DNA from: Thermoplasmata archaeon
Lineage (GTDB): Archaea; Thermoplasmatota; E2; DHVEG-1
Assembly: GCA_030637965.1 (NCBI GenBank)
Contig: DAOWFO010000051.1
Coordinates: forward strand, 1 to 8,995
Direction: 5' to 3'
DNA length: 8,995 nt
The translations under genes were made by a program, and so were the position numbers. A model generated the notes under the pieces. That model was not told the origin of the DNA. It saw only the letters and a list, made by a program, of their open reading frames with translations, and did no database searches. The stretch's first letter is position 1. Every line of letters starts with the position of its first letter. Below are positions 1 through 5,786 of the stretch, in pieces.

Positions 1-507
1 AGTAACAATGACTGGAATTCTAAGATATGATGAAATAGGTGTTGCAGGTAATCCTAGTTGATAACCAGCTTGGCTGTTCTCAATAATTAATGCAACCTTA
101 CTACTTTTCCAATATTTATTTACAAGTTCAAGGGAAGTATTCTTAATTGAATCTTTATAATCACCTCCTATTACTAAATCTATAGGAGCATCTATCATTT
201 GTTTTGCACGTAATACTGCACTTGATGGATTATCAAGGTTTTTAATAAAAAGAGGTTTTACGACCAGTTCTCCATCATCCTGATAATGTACTGCTAATGG
301 TGTTGCTATAAGTGCATAAAAGGGATTGCTATCAGAAACAGTTATTGAATCTGGTGTATCGGATAAAACGCCTGATAACTTAAAAAAATCTTCAATATTA
401 ACATCATTTATCCCAGTTGCTGTAGGATCCCAAAAATAAATTCCCATTGAAGATATAATTAAAATCAATACACCAAACAAAACTATGAGTTTATCGTTTT
501 TTCTCAT
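1..507 (-). CDS. Exported or membrane-anchored protein, N-terminal part (C-terminus beyond left edge)
   Basis: An open frame runs from an ATG at 505-507 to the window edge without a stop, giving 169 codons. The protein starts MRKND, followed by a hydrophobic stretch at about residues 7-25, so it carries a signal peptide or signal anchor and most of it lies outside the membrane. The rest alternates hydrophobic beta-like strands with short loops: FYALIATPLAVHY, DLVIGG, VALIIEN and a final IPVIVT. This rhythm, an aligned 'ATPLA' and 'IGG', recalls cell-wall-binding repeat 2 (CWB2, PF04122) proteins. That is a pattern resemblance only, so the function is left open. A GGAG at 519-522 (read on the minus strand) lies 11 bases before the ATG, which supports this start. 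It is transcribed divergently from prefoldin beta. The CDS call is firm and the family is uncertain. Confidence 0.75.
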   Translation of the reverse strand, partial: MRKNDKLIVLFGVLILIISSMGIYFWDPTATGINDVNIEDFFKLSGVLSDTPDSITVSDSNPFYALIATPLAVHYQDDGELVVKPLFIKNLDNPSSAVLRAKQMIDAPIDLVIGGDYKDSIKNTSLELVNKYWKSSKVALIIENSQAGYQLGLPATPISSYLRIPVIVT

Positions 508-768
508 TTTTTTTCTATCTCCAATTACAAATAATTACAGTCAATCTATAATGTAGTATATTTGAATTAATCTATATAATATTTTTCATTATAATTATAT
601 TCTTAAATATTATTTATTCATAAACGAATTTCTAAATTTATAATCTAAAATTTTTTATTGGATAGATTATAATTTAATTTTTTTATTTACTCTCAAATAT
701 TTGATATCATATATTTCAATACCTTTAATAAGCAAATGTTATATTACTGGAAATTGGTGAATGATTTC
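508..768. promoter_or_regulatory. AT-rich divergent promoter region between the exported-protein gene and pfdB
   Basis: About 260 very AT-rich bases separate two divergent genes, with no gene, tRNA or strong hairpin seen. A TATA-like CATATATTTC at 709-718 would place a plus-strand transcript start near 740. That is downstream of the ATG at 736 and upstream of the GGTGA at 756-760, so it fits the prefoldin start chosen at 769. The region is so AT-rich that individual TATA boxes cannot be trusted. Confidence 0.35.
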
Positions 769-1137
769 ATGGCAGAAGAAGACATGTCTCAACAGTTACA
801 AGATCAGATAAATAGACTACAACAATTAAGAACACAACTCCAAATGATAACCCAACAGAATCAACAAGTAGAGTTAAGATTAAAAGAAACTGAAGAAGCA
901 TTAGAAGAATTAGACAAAACAGATTCAAAATCTCCGATCTATAAAAGCGTGGGTTCGGTTCTTATAAAAGCAAAGGGAAAAGGCGAAGTAATTAAGGAAA
1001 TGAAATCTATGAAAGAATCCCTAGATTTGAGAAAAAGCACCTTAAATAAACAAGAAGGAAGAACAAGAGAAAAACTAAATGAATTACAAAGTAAAGTGCA
1101 GAATGCCATTAAATTATCAGACAATATACAAACCTAA
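769..1137 (+). CDS. pfdB: Prefoldin subunit beta
   Basis: Prefoldin is a hexameric cytosolic chaperone of two alpha and four beta subunits that captures unfolded proteins with coiled-coil tentacles and hands them to the group II chaperonin. This 122-residue protein has the beta architecture: an N-terminal helix rich in Q and L (about residues 5-45), a central hairpin with the family-typical 'IYKSVGSVLIKA' (about 57-68), and a second long charged helix to the C-terminus. Length matches archaeal beta subunits. An earlier in-frame ATG exists at 736, but the ATG at 769 follows GGTGA (756-760) by 8 bases and gives a normal N-terminus, so 769 was chosen. A small membrane-protein gene follows after 22 bases, probably in the same transcript. 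Confidence 0.92.
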   Translation: MAEEDMSQQLQDQINRLQQLRTQLQMITQQNQQVELRLKETEEALEELDKTDSKSPIYKSVGSVLIKAKGKGEVIKEMKSMKESLDLRKSTLNKQEGRTREKLNELQSKVQNAIKLSDNIQT

Positions 1138-1159
1138 AATTATTTTGTGAGCAATCTAT

Positions 1160-1483
1160 ATGTCTAGGATTAAATATCACTCAGCATATAACGATTTCAG
1201 AACTGGATTTTTTTATAAATTTTCTCTAATTATCGGATTAATTTTATTATTTATTTATATATTTCTAAAAATAAGTTCTTTATTTTTAAGTGAGAATAGT
1301 TCAGGATTTTTTTATTCAATTTATGATTTTTCGCAATCAAACAATAGTGGATCAATTATTGCGTTTTCTATTTTGTTTTTTTCAGTTGGTGCTATTCTTT
1401 ATTTTTTTCATCGACAATTTTCAAAATTGGCAAAAATTGCAAATGAAATTGAAAATGAGTCGGAGATTAAAGATTCCAAATAA
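1160..1483 (+). CDS. Small membrane protein with two predicted transmembrane helices
   Basis: I do not recognise this 107-residue protein as a named family. It has a short basic N-terminus, a hydrophobic helix at about residues 20-45 (rich in F, I and L), a polar linker of about 20 residues rich in S and N, a second hydrophobic helix at about 65-84, and a charged tail (K, E, N). Both ends would lie on the same side of the membrane, probably inside given the positive flanks. The ATG at 1160 follows GTGAG (1147-1151) by 8 bases. It is 22 bases downstream of prefoldin beta, in the same direction, so co-transcription is likely. Its stop lies only 7 bases from the converging uppS gene. An open frame at 1290-1541 in another frame is a shadow of this gene. 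Confidence 0.7.
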   Translation: MSRIKYHSAYNDFRTGFFYKFSLIIGLILLFIYIFLKISSLFLSENSSGFFYSIYDFSQSNNSGSIIAFSILFFSVGAILYFFHRQFSKLAKIANEIENESEIKDSK

Positions 1484-1518
1484 AACGATTTTATTTTCCA
1501 AATCTTCTCTTTCTTTGT
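1484..1518 (+). terminator. T-rich 3' end after the small membrane protein gene
   Basis: The plus strand shows several T-runs from 1489 to 1518 just after the stop of the membrane-protein gene, the usual form of an archaeal intrinsic terminator, with no hairpin needed. It lies within the 3' end of the opposing uppS gene, so transcripts from the two sides probably overlap. Confidence 0.35.
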
Positions 1519-2279
1519 TGATATGTTTTGATAGCTTTTAGTAGATCTCTTTTTTGCAATGCAGGCCAGAAAACATCAGAAAAATAAAGTTCTGAATATG
1601 CTAGTTGCCATAGAAGGAAATTTGAAATTCTTTCTTCTCCAGAAGTTCTAAGTATTAAATCAGGATCTGGCATTCCGCGAGTATAAAGATATGTTGATAC
1701 TTTTAATTTCGTAATTTCTTCAATTTTTAGTTTGTCTCTTTTTACATCGCTAGCTATACTTTGTATTGCGCGGATTATCTCTTCTCTCCCCCCATATGCA
1801 AGGGCAATATTTAGAGAGTAATTATCATATTTTTTTGTTTCATCCATGATATATTTAGCCGACTTTCTTATTTCCTCAGGAAGTGATTCTAAATGTCCTA
1901 TTACATTCACATGTACTTGATTCTTATGTATGCGCGAATCTTTTGCAGCCTTATCCAGCTCCTCTTTACATAAATTCATAAGTGTCTTAACTTCATTACT
2001 TCCTCTTTCAAAGTTTTCTGTAGAAAATGCATATAACGTTAATATTTTTATTTTGAGTTCGAAGCACCATTCCAAAACTTCTTTGATTTTATCTCGTCCA
2101 TGCGAATGACCTGCATTTGGTCTTAAACCCAATTCTTGTGCAAAACGTCGATTTCCATCCATAATTATTGCAATATGTTTTGGTACAGGATTTTGTTTAA
2201 TTTGTTCAATTAGTTTATAATCTCTAAATTCGTTTATTTTTTTTAATATAAAGTTGTAGGCCTCAGATTTATATATCAT
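1491..2279 (-). CDS. uppS: Polyprenyl diphosphate synthase, cis-type (undecaprenyl diphosphate synthase family, archaeal)
   Basis: This cis-prenyltransferase adds isopentenyl units to an allylic diphosphate; archaeal members use geranylgeranyl diphosphate to make long polyprenyl diphosphates, the precursor of the lipid carrier for glycosylation. The 262-residue protein has the family motifs in order: HIAIIMDGNRR at 35-45 with the catalytic Asp at 41, LYAFSTENF at 82-90, NIALAYGGREE around 157-167, and DLILRTSGEERISNFLLWQ near 207-225, followed by the SELYFSD region. The ATG at 2277-2279 gives 34 residues before the first motif, a normal length, but no ribosome-binding site precedes it. The frame stays open upstream to a TAA at 2403-2405, so a longer N-terminus beginning at a non-standard codon is possible. 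The gene converges on the membrane-protein gene. Confidence 0.93.
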   Translation of the reverse strand: MIYKSEAYNFILKKINEFRDYKLIEQIKQNPVPKHIAIIMDGNRRFAQELGLRPNAGHSHGRDKIKEVLEWCFELKIKILTLYAFSTENFERGSNEVKTLMNLCKEELDKAAKDSRIHKNQVHVNVIGHLESLPEEIRKSAKYIMDETKKYDNYSLNIALAYGGREEIIRAIQSIASDVKRDKLKIEEITKLKVSTYLYTRGMPDPDLILRTSGEERISNFLLWQLAYSELYFSDVFWPALQKRDLLKAIKTYQQRKRRFGK

Positions 2280-2332
2280 CGAAGATAGTTTTTGAGCTAC
2301 ATTACTATGTATTGCATATTCTTCTAATTTAT

Positions 2333-2396
2333 CGATCTTTCCTCCTGCAAGTTTTTTCAGAGATGATTTTTTTGAGGTTATACGATCCTTCCTCCT
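2333..2396 (-). repeat. Two copies of AGGAGGAARGATCG in the uppS upstream region
   Basis: Read on the minus strand, AGGAGGAAGGATCG (2396-2383) and AGGAGGAAAGATCG (2346-2333) match at 13 of 14 positions and lie 50 bases apart. Each contains a perfect Shine-Dalgarno core. They could be two ribosome-binding sites, a duplicated operator, or chance. The 50-base spacing is not a multiple of three, so the two copies sit in different frames. Confidence 0.5.
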
Positions 2397-2418
2397 TTGT
2401 GTTTATATGTTTTTAATC

Positions 2419-2429
2419 GTTTATATATG
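2419..2429 (-). promoter_or_regulatory. Candidate TATA box for uppS
   Basis: CATATATAAAC on the minus strand resembles an archaeal TATA box and would start transcription near 2398, just ahead of the AGGAGG at 2391-2396. A second similar box, CATATAAAC at 2401-2409, would start it near 2380. Which box is used affects whether the uppS reading frame begins at 2279 or further upstream. Confidence 0.35.
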
Positions 2430-2472
2430 TTGAGATTTGTTGTATATTCTCTTTAATAATACTTCCAAAGTG

Positions 2473-2480
2473 TTTAAATA
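2473..2480 (+). promoter_or_regulatory. Candidate TATA box for the S17e-rib operon
   Basis: TTTAAATA sits so that transcription would start near 2502. That leaves a leader of about 20 bases carrying the GGTGAT ribosome-binding site (2515-2520), a typical archaeal layout, and it supports S17e as the first gene of the transcript. Confidence 0.5.
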
Positions 2481-2523
2481 ACAAAAAGATATTCCAGCCC
2501 CCTATAATCTAAAGGGTGATATC

Positions 2524-2742
2524 CTGGGAAACATAAGATCGACATTCATAAAATCAATTGCAAGAGACTTTTTGGAAAAGTATCCAAATCAATTTGTTGC
2601 TAATGACTTTCAGCACAACAAAAAAAAGGTCGCAGAATTAAGCAATGTTGATAGTAATCTACTAAGAAATCGTATAGCAGGATATATAACAAGAAAATTA
2701 GCAACAAATAAAGGAAAAAAGAGTAAACCCATTTTTGAGTAA
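2524..2742 (+). CDS. rps17e: 30S ribosomal protein S17e, apparently started at CTG
   Basis: This is a small-subunit ribosomal protein shared by archaea and eukaryotes. The 72-residue translation begins (M)GNIRSTFIK, continues with RDFLEKYPNQF and NDFQHNKKKVAELSNV, then LRNRIAGYITRKL, and ends in a lysine-rich tail. These are the conserved S17e blocks in the right order and the length is normal. The frame has no ATG, GTG or TTG between the upstream stop (TAA at 2479-2481) and the conserved block. The codon exactly where family members have Met-Gly is CTG at 2524-2526, preceded by AAGGGTGAT (2512-2520), with a 5-base gap from GGTG to the CTG. I therefore infer CTG initiation; a sequencing error in an ATG is the alternative. 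The 3' end overlaps a TTG that could start an extended ribB, but the chosen ribB ATG lies 37 bases downstream. Confidence 0.88.
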   Translation: MGNIRSTFIKSIARDFLEKYPNQFVANDFQHNKKKVAELSNVDSNLLRNRIAGYITRKLATNKGKKSKPIFE

Positions 2743-2779
2743 CAAACTAAAATTTATTTTAAGGGTGGTAAATTCACAT

Positions 2780-3490
2780 ATGGGTGAATTTATAAAAGAT
2801 ATTGAAAAAGCTGCATCTGATCTACGTAATGGAAAGTTTATTTTAATCCATGACGCAGATGATAGAGAAGGTGAAACAGATATAGTCATGGCTTCTGAAT
2901 TTGTTACGCCAAAATCAATAAAAACAATGAGAAAAGATGGTGGGGGATTGATATTTATCATGATATCTAACGAATTGGCAAATAAATTGAAGCTTCCATT
3001 TTTAACAGATTTGTTTTCAAATTTAGAGGATAATTATCCAGTCTTAAAATCACTTAAAGCTAATGATATTCCATATGATACAAAATCCTCATTTTCACTT
3101 TATATTAATCACCGAGATACTTATACTGGAATAACTGACATTGATCGTAGTCTGACTATGAAAAGATTTGCAGAGTTAATTAAGAGAATAGGCAATCTTG
3201 AGGATGAACAAGCAAGTGAGATGCTTGGTAAAGAGTTTAGATCTCCTGGTCATATTCCTATTTGCGTGGCTTCAAAAAATCCACTTGTTGATCGATTTGG
3301 ACATACAGAACTGGTTGTTTCTATTTTAAAAATTGCTGGAATCACACCTGTTGGAAGTGGTAGTGAGATCATAGGTAATGACGGTAAAGCTTTATCCAAA
3401 ACAAAAGCTAAAAAATACGCTGAAGATAATGGACTTGTTTTTTTAGAAGGTAAAGATTTGATAAAGGCTTGGAAAAAATGGTCAAAGTAA
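2780..3490 (+). CDS. ribB: 3,4-dihydroxy-2-butanone 4-phosphate synthase
   Basis: RibB converts ribulose 5-phosphate to 3,4-dihydroxy-2-butanone 4-phosphate plus formate, giving the four-carbon unit of riboflavin. The 236-residue protein is a single-domain RibB without a GTP cyclohydrolase II fusion, as usual in archaea. Visible motifs: HDADDREGETD at residues 24-34 with the acidic metal-binding residues, the KDGGG turn just after, the INHRDTYTGITDIDRS substrate loop mid-protein, FRSPGHI, and GHTE at 174-177 with the metal-binding His. The frame is open back to a TTG at 2735 that overlaps S17e, but the ATG at 2780 gives the usual short N-terminus. GGTG at 2764-2767 lies 12 bases before it, a rather long spacing, and a GTG at 2765 is another in-frame option. 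ribL begins inside its last codons. Confidence 0.93.
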   Translation: MGEFIKDIEKAASDLRNGKFILIHDADDREGETDIVMASEFVTPKSIKTMRKDGGGLIFIMISNELANKLKLPFLTDLFSNLEDNYPVLKSLKANDIPYDTKSSFSLYINHRDTYTGITDIDRSLTMKRFAELIKRIGNLEDEQASEMLGKEFRSPGHIPICVASKNPLVDRFGHTELVVSILKIAGITPVGSGSEIIGNDGKALSKTKAKKYAEDNGLVFLEGKDLIKAWKKWSK

Positions 3491-3936
3491 TGGCAACTGG
3501 TACATTTGATATTCTTCACATGGGTCACATATATTTCTTGAAGGAGGCGAAGAAATTGGGCGATAAATTATCCGTGATAGTAGCATGTGACTCAACAGTT
3601 AGAAAGTTAAAACATGAACCGGTAACACCTGAGAAAATGAGATTGGATATTATCAAAGAGTTAAAAATAGTAGATGAAGCTTTTCTGGGCCAAAAAGATG
3701 ATATATATGAAGTTGTAAAAAAAATAAAACCAGATGTAATTGCACTTGGATATGACCAAATCTATAATGCAGAGAATATTAAGCTGGATTTAAAGAAAAG
3801 GAATTTAACAGTTCAAGTAATTAGATTACCTAAATATAATGGAATGGATGACCTTAATGGTACTCGTAAAATAATCTCAAAAATTATATCAGCCTATGAA
3901 TTTCAAAAAATTATGGAAGAAATTGAGGGGAAATGA
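3478..3936 (+). CDS. ribL: FAD synthetase, archaeal RibL type (nucleotidyltransferase)
   Basis: RibL transfers an adenylyl group from ATP to FMN to make FAD, the last step of flavin cofactor synthesis. The 152-residue protein is a cytidylyltransferase-fold enzyme: TGTFDILHMGH at residues 7-17 holds the HxGH nucleotide-binding motif, ALGYDQ sits mid-protein, and NGTRKI at 127-132 takes the place of the ISSTR motif. By sequence alone it could be another small cytidylyltransferase such as a glycerol-phosphate type, but its place inside a riboflavin cluster points to RibL. The ATG at 3478 overlaps ribB by 13 bases, so the two are probably translationally coupled; a TTG nine bases earlier and an ATG at 3490 are less likely starts. 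Its only Cys is at residue 37 (IVACDST), so the C-terminal cysteines I recall for the Methanocaldococcus enzyme are absent. Confidence 0.85.
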   Translation: MVKVMATGTFDILHMGHIYFLKEAKKLGDKLSVIVACDSTVRKLKHEPVTPEKMRLDIIKELKIVDEAFLGQKDDIYEVVKKIKPDVIALGYDQIYNAENIKLDLKKRNLTVQVIRLPKYNGMDDLNGTRKIISKIISAYEFQKIMEEIEGK

Positions 3937-4400
3937 AAATAATTGGAATTGCCGATACAACATTCGCGAGATATGATATGGCAATAGCTGCCATTGATGA
4001 ATTGAAATCAAATATTACTGACTTTAAGATAATTCGATATACGGTTCCGGGAATTAAGGATCTTCCGGTAGCATGTAAAAAATTATTTGAAGAAAAGAAT
4101 TGCGACATTGTAATGGCTCTAGGTATGCCAGGTTCAAAACCCATTGATAAACAATGCTCTCATGAAGCAAGTATGGGACTCATACAAACACAGCTTATTT
4201 GCAATAAACATATAATAGAGGTGTTTGTACACGAGGATGAAAGTGATAATACTAAAGAACTTTCATGGCTTGCAGATAAACGGGCAAGAGAACATGCAAT
4301 AAATGTAATAGACTTATTGTTTAAACCAGAAAAACTAATTAAAAAAGCTGGTAAAGGTTTGCGGGAAGGATTTCAAGATGCAGGCCCTTTAAATAGTTAG
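3933..4400 (+). CDS. ribC: Riboflavin synthase, archaeal pentameric type
   Basis: This enzyme dismutates two molecules of 6,7-dimethyl-8-ribityllumazine to riboflavin and a pyrimidine that is reused. The archaeal form is unrelated to bacterial RibE and is a paralogue of lumazine synthase. The 155-residue protein shows the diagnostic blocks: IADTTFARYDMA at the N-terminus, YTVPGIKDLPVACKKL, MALGMPG, CSHEASMGL, NKHIIEVFVHEDE, and the ending AGKGLREGFQDAGP. Length and ends match the family closely. The ATG shares four bases (ATGA) with the ribL stop, and GAGGGG lies just before it, so translation is coupled. Confidence 0.96.
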   Translation: MKIIGIADTTFARYDMAIAAIDELKSNITDFKIIRYTVPGIKDLPVACKKLFEEKNCDIVMALGMPGSKPIDKQCSHEASMGLIQTQLICNKHIIEVFVHEDESDNTKELSWLADKRAREHAINVIDLLFKPEKLIKKAGKGLREGFQDAGPLNS

Positions 4401-4413
4401 GATGTGAATAAAA

Positions 4414-4836
4414 ATGTCAAAAGGAGAGAAAATAAGGATAGGTGCTGTTGTTTCCGAATTTAACTATGACATAACAATGATGATGTTGGAAAGAGCAAAG
4501 GAGCATGCACAATTTCTAGGAGCAGAGGTAACACAAACGGTAAAAGTTCCAGGTGTTTTTGATATGGGACTTGGTATAAAGAAATTACTTGAAAGGAAGG
4601 AAATTGATGGCGTTATAGCACTTGGAGCAGTGATTGAAGGAGAAACAGAACATGACGATATTGTTATTCAACATGCATCTCGTAAGATAGCTGACCTAGC
4701 TATCGAACATAGTAAACCAGTTGGTCTTGGCATATCTGGACCTGGGATGACACGACTACAAGCAGCAGCTCGTATAGAACGAGCAAAAACTGCAGTTGAA
4801 GCTGTGGTAAAATTGCACAGACGATTAGGATTATAA
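4414..4836 (+). CDS. ribH: 6,7-dimethyl-8-ribityllumazine synthase
   Basis: RibH condenses the RibB product with 5-amino-6-ribitylamino-uracil to give lumazine, the substrate of RibC. The 140-residue protein has the family landmarks: EFN at 15-17, PGVFD at 46-50, GAVIEGETEHDD at 71-82 with the catalytic His at 80, and GPGMTRLQA at 109-117. The start follows a GATGTGA sequence 6 bases upstream, and 13 bases separate it from the ribC stop, so it is the last gene of the operon. Earlier pathway steps from GTP and the riboflavin kinase are not in this window. The next gene converges on it after 16 bases. Confidence 0.96.
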   Translation: MSKGEKIRIGAVVSEFNYDITMMMLERAKEHAQFLGAEVTQTVKVPGVFDMGLGIKKLLERKEIDGVIALGAVIEGETEHDDIVIQHASRKIADLAIEHSKPVGLGISGPGMTRLQAAARIERAKTAVEAVVKLHRRLGL

Positions 4837-4867
4837 ATAAATCATTATTCTTCTACTTTTCTTTATC
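4837..4867 (+). terminator. T-rich 3' end of the rib operon
   Basis: A pyrimidine-rich stretch with T-runs follows the ribH stop at 4844-4867. It overlaps the 3' end of the opposing arvC gene, and no hairpin was seen. This is the usual form of archaeal termination, but it is inferred from base composition only. Confidence 0.35.
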
Positions 4868-5401
4868 AATCATCTTGAAAAGGGAAGGTAAATGTATTGT
4901 ATAAGATCCATCTTTTTGAATTATAATAGGTTCTTCTTCCAAAAGTCCTTTCAAATCTATTGAATATTTTCCTGATCGTTCAATATCTATTGTTTCAGGA
5001 GTTTTACCCTTTTTCATTTCATTTTTTAATTTTGAAAGAGCCAACTCCCTATACTTTTCATCTGATATGACTTCAATATCCTCTTTATTATTTGGAATCT
5101 TCGTTTTTTTCCTAACATCTTCTGGAAGATGTTTTTCAATAGCCTTGCGAATATCTTTAGGTTTCATTGTTATCCATTTACCAGATTTATCGATTATGTC
5201 GCTGTTTTCTCCACCTAGTATATCAATTAATCTTGTGTTTATATCTTCACCTACCTCACGAGTTATTACATCCCTTTCCTTTTCATCTAAAGGTTTTTTT
5301 GTAAAGAAAAAGCGATTTCCCCCACAATCAGGGCAACCTTTTAAAAGCTGGGATGATCCTTCCCTAAATATTTTACCACATTTAAGACATTGATGAGGCA
5401 T
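4853..5401 (-). CDS. arvC: Zinc-ribbon protein of the OapC/ArvC family
   Basis: The 182-residue protein opens with a zinc ribbon (Cys 5, 8, 23 and 26 in two CxxC pairs; the second reads GCPDCGGNRFFF) followed by a charged, probably flexible middle. It closes with a conserved C-terminal module (about residues 143-182) of GKYSIDLKGLL, PIIIQKDGSY and IHLPSLF. That module and the genomic position after the DUF2073 gene identify the archaeal OapC/ArvC family. The biochemical role is not established; as I recall, the GTPase of this operon is needed for extracellular vesicles in Haloferax, and ArvC is a co-operonic partner. GGAGT (5411-5415 on the minus strand) precedes the ATG by 9 bases, and only 2 bases separate it from the arvB stop. 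Confidence 0.85.
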   Translation of the reverse strand: MPHQCLKCGKIFREGSSQLLKGCPDCGGNRFFFTKKPLDEKERDVITREVGEDINTRLIDILGGENSDIIDKSGKWITMKPKDIRKAIEKHLPEDVRKKTKIPNNKEDIEVISDEKYRELALSKLKNEMKKGKTPETIDIERSGKYSIDLKGLLEEEPIIIQKDGSYTIHLPSLFKMIDKEK

Positions 5402-5403
5402 TT

Positions 5404-5781
5404 CTATTTGACTCCAGATCCGGGAATTATTCTTGTCTGAATCATATTACTGTCCTTACGTACTGTTTTTAATAAATCGGCAGGGCCTATTACTGTCATA
5501 CGGGGTTTTTTTATTATGCCTAATATTTTTTGAATGAACGATAACTTGTCTTCACCATAACCCTCTATCTCTATTCCTATAAAAGTATCCTGTTTGATTT
5601 CTTTCATTGTATGCTCTATTAGTACTGTTTGTTCGATTGGAGTAAGACCATGCTCCAATACTAACACTTTTCCCTTTTGAACTTCCTTTAGAATATACTT
5701 CAACTTTTCATCAGATGAAAATTCATCTAGTTTCTGACGAGATACAAGATTGACTGAGATCCCTTCATTCTTTTTAGTCAA
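5404..5781 (-). CDS. arvB: DUF2073 protein of the OapB/ArvB family, started at TTG
   Basis: This 125-residue protein belongs to the archaea-only DUF2073 family: LKYILKEVQKGKVLVLEHGLTP, IEIEGY, and a C-terminal TVIGPADLLKTVRKDSNMI block ending in IIPGSG. It has no obvious catalytic residues or membrane segment, and the beta-alpha pattern suggests a small ligand- or protein-binding domain. It always travels with the Era-like GTPase, so a role as its regulator or structural partner is plausible but inferred. The start codon is TTG (5779-5781 on the minus strand), chosen because the perfect GGAGGT at 5789-5794 lies 7 bases before it; that site overlaps the arvA stop. It lies between arvA and arvC with gaps of 5 and 2 bases. 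Confidence 0.87.
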   Translation of the reverse strand: MTKKNEGISVNLVSRQKLDEFSSDEKLKYILKEVQKGKVLVLEHGLTPIEQTVLIEHTMKEIKQDTFIGIEIEGYGEDKLSFIQKILGIIKKPRMTVIGPADLLKTVRKDSNMIQTRIIPGSGVK

Positions 5782-5786
5782 TTTAT

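Noticed and set aside
508..735. Possible tRNA, CRISPR repeat or mobile-element end in the divergent AT-rich spacer
   Set aside because: No cloverleaf, regular repeats, inverted terminal repeats or transposase fragments are visible; it reads as ordinary AT-rich promoter DNA.
939..1124. Minus-strand open frame of 61 codons
   Set aside because: It is antisense to the prefoldin beta gene, whose sequence matches a known family, and has no ribosome-binding site or family resemblance.
2315..2317. Minus-strand ATG after the second AGGAGG as a small leader peptide
   Set aside because: It would encode only six codons (to the TAG) and lies about 23 bases from the AGGAGG, too far for good initiation; not enough to call a gene.
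2361..2378. Possible C/D box-like small RNA in the uppS-S17e spacer (GATGAT-like element)
   Set aside because: The C-box match is imperfect and no paired D box at suitable spacing was found.
3250..3528. Minus-strand open frame across the ribB-ribL junction
   Set aside because: It lies opposite two well-identified riboflavin genes and has no recognisable motif.
5067..5393. Plus-strand open frame of 108 codons, hydrophobic and Ser/Phe-rich
   Set aside because: It is the reverse-strand shadow of arvC; the zinc ribbon and conserved C-terminal module show the minus strand is coding.
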